Origin: Alphaproteobacteria bacterium
Lineage (GTDB): Bacteria; Pseudomonadota; Alphaproteobacteria; ATCC43930; CGMCC-115725
Assembly: GCA_028866355.1 (NCBI GenBank)
Contig: JAGWIH010000008.1
Coordinates: 1 to 20,271, forward strand
Direction: 5' to 3'
Length of the DNA stretch: 20,271 nt
The notes beneath the pieces are model-generated. The model was not told the DNA's origin, made no database searches, and worked only from the letters and a program-made list of their open reading frames with translations. Made by a program: the position numbers and the translations under genes. The first letter of the stretch is position 1. Each line of letters opens with the position of its first letter. Below are positions 15,186-20,271 of this stretch, in pieces.

Positions 15186-16517
15186 ATGCGCTCACTATTT
15201 TTCACCACCGCGATCTTCGCCATGCTGCCGGCGGCGTTCTTCTCGCCGTTCGTCGCCGTGCTGGTGTGGTCGTACATCTCGTTCGGCAGCCCGCAACGTC
15301 TGACCTGGGGCATCAGCGACGCCATCCCGTTCGCGCTCGTCGTCGGATTGACCGGCATCCTCGGCTGGCTGGTGGTCGAACGCCGCAAGATCCCGAACGA
15401 CATGACGACGTGGCTGCTTGTCGGCTTCATCGTCTCCTACACGATCGCGACGTACTTCGCGATCATCCCCGACGAGGCCTGGCCGAAATGGTGGCTGACC
15501 ACCAAGGCGATGATTTACGTCTTCGTTACGGCGGCGCTACTCACCAACCGCGTGCGCATCCACGCGCTGATGTGGGTGATGGTGATCGCCGTCGCGTTCT
15601 ACGGCATCAAAGGCGGCATATTCGCGCTGGTCACCGGCGGCAATTACCGCATCTGGGGCCCGGCCCAGACCGTCATCGGCGACAACAACCAGATCGCCGC
15701 CGCACTCGTGGTGTTGTTGCCGCTGATGAACTACCTCGGCCGCCAATCGAAGAACAATCTGCTGCGCATGGGATCGCGCGTCGCCATGGGCCTGTGCCTG
15801 CTGTCGGTGCTGGCATCCTATTCGCGCGGCTCGTTCCTCGCGCTCATCGCCATGCTGCCTTTCCTGCTGCAGCACTCGAAACGCAAGGTGATGTCGGGCG
15901 TCATTATCGTCGTCGCCCTCGCCTTCTCGATCAGCTTCATGCCCGCGCAATGGGTCGAGCGTATTCAGACCATTAAGACCTATCAGCAGGACACGTCGGC
16001 CGAAGGCCGTATCGAGATGTGGGAGGCCGCGACCAAGATGGCGTTGGCACGACCGCTGGTCGGTGTCGGCTTCAAGGGCCCGTACATCCAGAAGGTGATG
16101 GACAAATACTCGCCAGGCACGACGGCGCGCGCCGTGCACAGTATCTGGTTCGAGGTGCTGGGCGAGAATGGTTTCCCGGCGCTGTTCTTCTGGGTTGGGC
16201 TGGCGATCGTCGGCATCCTGAACTGTCGCTACATCATCCGACGAACCAAGAACGTTCCCAAGCTCAAATGGGCGAACGACTTGGCGCATATGTCGATGGT
16301 CGGCTTGGTCGGCTATTACGTCGGCGGTTCGTTCCTGTCTTTGTCGTATTGGGACTTCTACTTCACGCTGCTGGTCATGCTGGCGGCAGCGCGGCGGATC
16401 GTGGTGGCCGAACTCGCGCCCGAATCGAAGCGGCTGCTGTTCTCGCCGGAGGCGGCACGCGCGGCGGCACGCGCGCGGCTCGGCGCGGCGCGACCGGCGT
16501 TGGGCGCGGGCGATTGA
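15186..16517 (+). CDS. Putative O-glycosylation ligase, exosortase A system-associated (Wzy/WaaL-like)
   Basis: A 443-residue membrane protein with about ten hydrophobic segments, resembling the exosortase A-associated O-ligase family (TIGR03097-like). It has a family-specific N-terminal part (about 1-190) and a Wzy_C/O-antigen ligase core with SYSRGSFLAL at 211-220, a periplasmic loop containing SAEGRIEMW (271-279), Arg/Lys-rich GVGFKGPY (293-300), His318 and the WFEVLGENGF segment (321-330). Such enzymes join or polymerise lipid-linked glycans on the periplasmic side; whether this one acts on proteins, lipid A or growing polysaccharide is not shown. GAGGG at 15174-15178, about 8 bases before the ATG, is a good ribosome site and overlaps the flippase stop. 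The C-terminal tail is alanine/arginine-rich and cytoplasmic. Confidence 0.9.
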   Translation: MRSLFFTTAIFAMLPAAFFSPFVAVLVWSYISFGSPQRLTWGISDAIPFALVVGLTGILGWLVVERRKIPNDMTTWLLVGFIVSYTIATYFAIIPDEAWPKWWLTTKAMIYVFVTAALLTNRVRIHALMWVMVIAVAFYGIKGGIFALVTGGNYRIWGPAQTVIGDNNQIAAALVVLLPLMNYLGRQSKNNLLRMGSRVAMGLCLLSVLASYSRGSFLALIAMLPFLLQHSKRKVMSGVIIVVALAFSISFMPAQWVERIQTIKTYQQDTSAEGRIEMWEAATKMALARPLVGVGFKGPYIQKVMDKYSPGTTARAVHSIWFEVLGENGFPALFFWVGLAIVGILNCRYIIRRTKNVPKLKWANDLAHMSMVGLVGYYVGGSFLSLSYWDFYFTLLVMLAAARRIVVAELAPESKRLLFSPEAARAAARARLGAARPALGAGD

Positions 16518-16538
16518 GCCTTACCGGATAGGTGATCC

Positions 16539-16754
16539 ATGGAAGCAGTCTTCTTTCTCTTCGCGCTGGTTGGCATCGTGATGGTGATCCACTGGTGGGT
16601 CGTCAACGACCGCGCCGGCAATAACGGCGTCACCACCGGATTCTTCGCTATGCCAGAACCGGAAGAGTCGGCCGCCAAGCCGACGCCCAGCGGCGTTGCG
16701 GCCAAGCAGCGCGGCACTGTCGCGCGGCCGGACGTGCGGCAGCGGCGCGGATAA
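16539..16754 (+). CDS. Small single-pass membrane protein, function unknown
   Basis: A 71-residue protein with one hydrophobic helix (about residues 3-22, FFLFALVGIVMVIHWWVV region), followed by a short hydrophilic tail rich in proline, alanine, lysine and arginine. I do not recognise the family. It is probably a real gene: AGGTGA lies about 4 bases before the ATG, it begins 21 bases after the O-ligase stop in the same direction, and its codon use resembles its neighbours. The tail carries positive charge near the end (KQRGTVARPDVRQRRG), so a helix with a cytoplasmic C-terminus is likely. An accessory subunit of the ligase or flippase is a guess from position only. It ends 13 bases from the end of the convergent flippase gene. 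Confidence 0.7.
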   Translation: MEAVFFLFALVGIVMVIHWWVVNDRAGNNGVTTGFFAMPEPEESAAKPTPSGVAAKQRGTVARPDVRQRRG

Positions 16755-16767
16755 CGTGGTTCGGTGC

Positions 16768-18291
16768 TTACTTGGCGCCGCGGCGCGCGGTCGAGAATTT
16801 GGCCAGTACCGGCCAGCGCGGCAGCAGCCGGGCGCCGATAAATTCGGCGATCGTCGCCTCGGCGCCACGCGCGTAGCCGCCGGTCGCCCATAGCGTGAAC
16901 AACACCGTCGTATAGATCGCCGCACCCAACGCGACGCAGGCAAACAACGCCAACGCATCGCCGGCCGGGCCCGCCGGAAATACAACGACCTGTCGGAAGG
17001 CACCGAGAAACGCGGCCATCGATGCGCCGGCGGTCACCGGCCGCCACAGCGCTTCGATCAAATCGCGGGTCGGCAAGCCGACCAGCCGCTGTGCCAGGAC
17101 GAGATTGACGCCACCGCCAACGAGGCTGGCGCCGACCAATGCCGTCGCGGCACCCATGCCGCCATAGGACGGCACCAACAGCACGAGAAGTAATAGAAAC
17201 GCCGCTGCATTGACGAGGCTCGTCAACGTGAACAGGCGCGGCCGCCCGGTCGCGACGAAGACCGCATAGGCGTTGCCAACGAGCAGTTCGAGCGGTGTCG
17301 CAAAAGCGAGCAGACGCAGCAACGGCGCGGCGGCGGCCCACTGCCGGCCAAAACCGAGATTGATGACGAGGTCCGCGGTCACCAGCAGCCCGAACGCCAG
17401 CGGCGCCACGAGGCAAAGACCGCCGGCGAGCACCGCCAGATAACCCTCGGCAAGGCTTTTCCCCGCGCCCGACAGCTTGGAGAAGCCGGGAAAGATCGCT
17501 GCCAGGATCGGCGTGATCAATTCGGTCATCGGCAGTTCGGCAACGGTGCGCGCGATGCGGTAGAAGCCGAGCGCGGCGATACCGGCGACTTTACCAACGA
17601 ACAATTCGTCGCTGCGCGTGCGCACGAAAAAGAGCTGGCTTGAGAACCACAACCACTTGGAAAAGCCGAACACTTCTCGGAAACGTGCCAACGACAGATG
17701 CGGCCGGTAGGGATGCAGCACGAAGCTCAGCACGACGCGCGCGACCGCCGATGCAACCAAACCGGCGACCAACGCGCGATAATCCCGCCAGGCGAAAGCC
17801 AACGGCACGGCGATGACGAACGAAGCAAGCTTGGTCGCGAGCGTGTAAACGCACTCGCGGGCGAAGGCGAACTCGCTCCGGAACTCAACCACGCCGACAT
17901 TGGCGAAACCCGCAATCGCGGCAATGCCGGCAATGACGCCGGCAATCCCCAGCAACCGCGGCTCGTGCAGCAGGGCGCTGGTCGGCACCGCCAAGAGCAT
18001 GACGAGAACGGCGGTGACGAGGCCGCGGCCGATTTCGAGCGTCCACACCGTGTCGTAGCGTGCGCGGTCGCGTGCGCCGGTGCGGATCAAATCCATGTCG
18101 AGACTGAAATCGCCCGCCGCCTGCACCAGCGAATAAAGCAGCGCCGCCATGCCGACGAGACCGTAATCCGCCGGCCGCAACAAACGCGCGAGCAGGATGG
18201 TGCTGGCGATGCCGATCAGCCGCACGCCCCAGCGCGCGACCAACAGCCAAAGCGCGCCTTTGGCGACGCGGCGGGCGAGCGTGCTGCTCAC
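16768..18291 (-). CDS. Oligosaccharide flippase family protein (MOP superfamily, Wzx-like), copy 2
   Basis: A 507-residue multi-pass membrane protein related to the flippase at 13628-15175. Shared stretches include LLRPADYGLVGMAAL (copy 1: LLAPSDFGVVGLITA), the NVGVVEF/NVGVVDF segment, and YRPHLSLARFREVFGFSKWL (copy 1: YRPRLSLAGWRELFDFSKWL). It should move lipid-linked glycan across the inner membrane. The start codon is GTG (18289-18291), preceded by TGAGG about 5 bases away; that TGAGG includes the stop codon of xrtA, so translation of the two genes is probably linked. It ends the minus-strand stp1-like, xrtA, flippase operon. The lysine/arginine-rich C-terminus (STARRGAK) follows a last hydrophobic segment near 440-465. 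Two flippases in one locus is unusual. Confidence 0.9.
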   Translation of the reverse strand: MSSTLARRVAKGALWLLVARWGVRLIGIASTILLARLLRPADYGLVGMAALLYSLVQAAGDFSLDMDLIRTGARDRARYDTVWTLEIGRGLVTAVLVMLLAVPTSALLHEPRLLGIAGVIAGIAAIAGFANVGVVEFRSEFAFARECVYTLATKLASFVIAVPLAFAWRDYRALVAGLVASAVARVVLSFVLHPYRPHLSLARFREVFGFSKWLWFSSQLFFVRTRSDELFVGKVAGIAALGFYRIARTVAELPMTELITPILAAIFPGFSKLSGAGKSLAEGYLAVLAGGLCLVAPLAFGLLVTADLVINLGFGRQWAAAAPLLRLLAFATPLELLVGNAYAVFVATGRPRLFTLTSLVNAAAFLLLLVLLVPSYGGMGAATALVGASLVGGGVNLVLAQRLVGLPTRDLIEALWRPVTAGASMAAFLGAFRQVVVFPAGPAGDALALFACVALGAAIYTTVLFTLWATGGYARGAEATIAEFIGARLLPRWPVLAKFSTARRGAK

Positions 18292-18298
18292 CGTCGCC

Positions 18299-19843
18299 TC
18301 ACGAATGCGCGGCGGCGTTGCGAGATTCCGCGCGGACGCGATCGAGATAGGCCGGGAGCGATCCCATGGCGTCGAGGAAGCTCGTCAGAACCTGACGTGC
18401 CGCCGCCGCGTTGCCGTCGAGCGGCGTCGCGATGGCGACGAACGCCGAAACCGAATCGCGGCCGGCGACGATGGCACGCGCCTGGATCAGCTTCGCCTCG
18501 GCCGGGCTGGCGGTGATCGTGCCGTCGACGACATAGAAATACCAAACCAGCCGCGCATTGGCGCCGTTGTGGATCTCGGCGACCGACAGAGTCACCGGCC
18601 GGCCGGCCAAATCGACGCGCGTCGAGCTCAAAGTCGAACGCGCCCAGACATCCTCGTCGGCGATGCGGTTCTCGCTGCGCACCAGCGTGTTGTGGCGGCC
18701 GTGCGCCGCATAGAGCGCGACGTAGCGTTCGATGTCGTGACCGGCCGCCTCGAAGCCGTCGCGGAACGCGCGGTCCGGCGTGACGATCACCGGTTGCCAA
18801 GTGTCCTTGTCATCGGCACGCATGGTCCACGGCGCCAGAACCGGCGGTGGCGCGGCGCGCGACAGATCGACGGGCTGTGCGTTGTCGAGCAGCGTCAAAT
18901 AGGCCGGACCGATCGCCGACAAGCCGACGGCGGCGGCGACCGCGATCAACGGCGCACGCACGGCGAACGCGCCCGGCGACGCACCGGCGCGTGCGACCGG
19001 CGGCCGGCGATCGGCGAAACGCATGCCGACGACGATCAGCACGAACAAGATCAGCGTGAAGAAGCCCCAGCCGTAAATGATGTGATCGGCTTCGACGGCG
19101 GTGACGTTGTCGGTCAGATGCGCCAGATAGATGATCCCGAAAGCGCGCAGCCCGTTGGCGAAGATCGGGATAACCAGCGATGCGGCCATGAAGGCGGCGC
19201 GTTTCCACCACGACCGATAGACGAGCAGCGCGAAGAACGCACCAAAGGCGATCGAGGCGATGAGAAAGCGGAGGCCGGCGCAGGCCTCGGCAATAATGAA
19301 GTCGCCTTCGGGAATCGAGATCATGATCCCGTCGGAGAACACCGGCACGTGGAAGAGCTGTAGCAGCCAGACGGCAAAGCGCGCCGTGCAGTCCTGGAGC
19401 GTCGGCACCAGCACCTCGCCACTCGGCACCAGCAGATAAAGATACAGCAGCGGCCCGAGCAGCCGCTTGTAAAGCGGCCAGCCCAGCACCGCGAGCAGCG
19501 TCGCCTGGATGATGGTGACAAAGACGAGCTGTTGCAGCTCGAGCACGCCAAGCACGGATGCGGCGAGCCACGCCAGCGACAGCAGCGGCAGCACGAGGAG
19601 CACGCGGAAATCGGCGCGCGGTGCGACGTTCAGCGTCGCGCGGCGGTCCCAGATGAGATAAAGCGCGATCGGCAGAACGAGGAAGCAATGATTATAGGTC
19701 GGCGACGCGACCCAGACCCGCCAGGCCCCAACGATTTCGCGCCAAAACATGCCGCCGAACGCCAAGCTGGCCAGCAGCAGCGCCGCCCCGAGCACGCGCC
19801 ACGGAGCCGCGCCCGCGCGGCTTTCGACGGCGGCGACGCTCAT
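18299..19843 (-). CDS. xrtA: Exosortase A with fused C-terminal EpsI domain
   Basis: A 514-residue membrane protease/transpeptidase that processes proteins bearing a C-terminal PEP-CTERM anchor. The N-terminal exosortase core (about 1-275) has eight or so hydrophobic segments and the expected catalytic residues: Cys188 in IAEACAGLRF, Arg233 in FANGLRAFGI and His254 in EADHIIYGWGFF. The EpsI-type domain (about 320-495, with a membrane segment near 293-317 before it) is fused in one chain, as is common for exosortase A; its role is not established. The ATG at 19843 overlaps the stop of the upstream glycosyltransferase (ATGA). Its stop lies 7 bases before the GTG of the flippase. No PEP-CTERM protein gene is visible in the window, so its substrates must be encoded elsewhere. 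Confidence 0.95.
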   Translation of the reverse strand: MSVAAVESRAGAAPWRVLGAALLLASLAFGGMFWREIVGAWRVWVASPTYNHCFLVLPIALYLIWDRRATLNVAPRADFRVLLVLPLLSLAWLAASVLGVLELQQLVFVTIIQATLLAVLGWPLYKRLLGPLLYLYLLVPSGEVLVPTLQDCTARFAVWLLQLFHVPVFSDGIMISIPEGDFIIAEACAGLRFLIASIAFGAFFALLVYRSWWKRAAFMAASLVIPIFANGLRAFGIIYLAHLTDNVTAVEADHIIYGWGFFTLILFVLIVVGMRFADRRPPVARAGASPGAFAVRAPLIAVAAAVGLSAIGPAYLTLLDNAQPVDLSRAAPPPVLAPWTMRADDKDTWQPVIVTPDRAFRDGFEAAGHDIERYVALYAAHGRHNTLVRSENRIADEDVWARSTLSSTRVDLAGRPVTLSVAEIHNGANARLVWYFYVVDGTITASPAEAKLIQARAIVAGRDSVSAFVAIATPLDGNAAAARQVLTSFLDAMGSLPAYLDRVRAESRNAAAHS

Positions 19844-20271
19844 GACGCCACCGCCAGGGCAAGCGGCTCGTCCGCCGGCAGCGCGGATTCCGCCGGCGTT
19901 TCGGCAAGAAGCTTATCGAGGAGCGGCAGCTTGGCGTCCCAGCGATAATCCGCCGCGACCCGGGCGCGCCCACGCAGCCCAATCGCACGACCCTTTGCGG
20001 ACAGAGCAACTGCAATCATGTCGACGAATTCGGCCGGCGTGGACGCGGCGAGCACTTCGTCGTTGCGCGAGAAACTAAACGCGGCCAAGGCCGCCGGCGA
20101 CGCGACCAGCGGCTTCGCCATGGCCATCGCTTCGAGCACCTTGTTCTGAATGCCGCGTGCCATGCGCAACGGCGCCACCGCCAGATCGGCGTGCGCGAGA
20201 TAGGGTCGCACGTCGGCAACACGTCCGGTCACGCGAATATTGGCATCGCCGCACAGCCGACGGACCGCGCG
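19840..20271 (-). CDS. Stp1-like glycosyltransferase, PEP-CTERM/EpsH1 system associated, C-terminal part, cut by window edge
   Basis: The last 143 residues of a GT4-type glycosyltransferase can be read from the right edge to a TGA at 19840-19842. The visible part contains VTGRVADVRPYLAHAD and ARGIQNKVLEAMAMAK, the donor-binding helix region typical of the Stp1 group (TIGR03087-like) that sits directly before exosortase A. The frame continues past the edge, so an internal GTG at 20230-20232 is not a real start. The family transfers sugars to lipid-linked acceptors; the donor sugar is not known. The last bases form an ATGA overlap with xrtA, so both are co-transcribed and probably co-translated. 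Confidence 0.88.
   Translation of the reverse strand, partial: RAVRRLCGDANIRVTGRVADVRPYLAHADLAVAPLRMARGIQNKVLEAMAMAKPLVASPAALAAFSFSRNDEVLAASTPAEFVDMIAVALSAKGRAIGLRGRARVAADYRWDAKLPLLDKLLAETPAESALPADEPLALAVAS

Noticed and set aside
16539..16754. Small membrane protein as a possible PEP-CTERM substrate
   Set aside because: The helix is at the N-terminus and there is no C-terminal PEP motif plus helix; the PEPEES in the tail is not in the right context.
16775..16786. GCGCCGCGGCGC perfect palindrome near the convergent gene ends, possible terminator
   Set aside because: It is part of the last codons of the second flippase and has no T-run on either strand; GC-rich palindromes of this length are common here.

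Overview
This window is a large part of an exosortase A (XrtA) / PEP-CTERM exopolysaccharide locus from a GC-rich Gram-negative bacterium. The high GC content, the codon use and the TTAA-type boxes make an alphaproteobacterium most likely, but the genus cannot be told from the sequence. No rRNA, tRNA, CRISPR array, transposase or phage gene was seen. The DNA is almost entirely coding; only two stretches of more than about 200 bases lack genes.

Layout from left to right. (A) Minus strand, 1-295: the N-terminal part of a luciferase-like flavin monooxygenase, cut by the window edge and apparently unrelated to the rest. (B) 296-812: a divergent regulatory region with a very AT-rich core. (C) Plus strand, 813-8437: a polyprenyl-phosphate sugar transferase, the histidine kinase PrsK, the sigma-54-type response regulator PrsR and the TPR protein PrsT. 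(D) Minus strand, 13379 down to 8434: a tightly coupled five-gene cassette (GT2 glycosyltransferase, APH-like kinase, SAM methyltransferase, GT4 glycosyltransferase, polysaccharide deacetylase), joined mostly by 4-base ATGA overlaps. (E) 13380-13627: a second divergent regulatory region. (F) Plus strand, 13628-16754: a MOP-type flippase, an XrtA-associated O-glycosylation ligase and a 71-residue membrane protein. (G) Minus strand, from beyond the right edge down to 16768: an Stp1-like glycosyltransferase (partial), exosortase A with a C-terminal EpsI domain, and a second flippase.

A working model, from family knowledge: the sugar transferase starts a lipid-linked glycan; the GT2, GT4 and Stp1-like enzymes extend it; the kinase, methyltransferase and deacetylase may modify it; a flippase exports it; and the ligase or polymerase finishes it in the periplasm. 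XrtA processes proteins carrying a C-terminal PEP-CTERM anchor, and PrsK/PrsR control transcription. No PEP-CTERM substrate gene is visible, and the chain-length, tyrosine-kinase and outer-membrane export genes usual in these loci are absent, so they probably lie to the right or elsewhere.

The most unusual signals are regulatory. By manual scan, the hexamer GTTAAC occurs only five times in the window: four times in the two divergent intergenic regions, as two pairs with exactly the same 27-base start-to-start spacing, and once just inside the GT2 gene as part of a TTAA-N7-TTAA box. The second pair lies inside a 65-base imperfect palindrome. The five-gene cassette with an APH-like kinase, and the presence of two flippases, are the most notable gene-content features.
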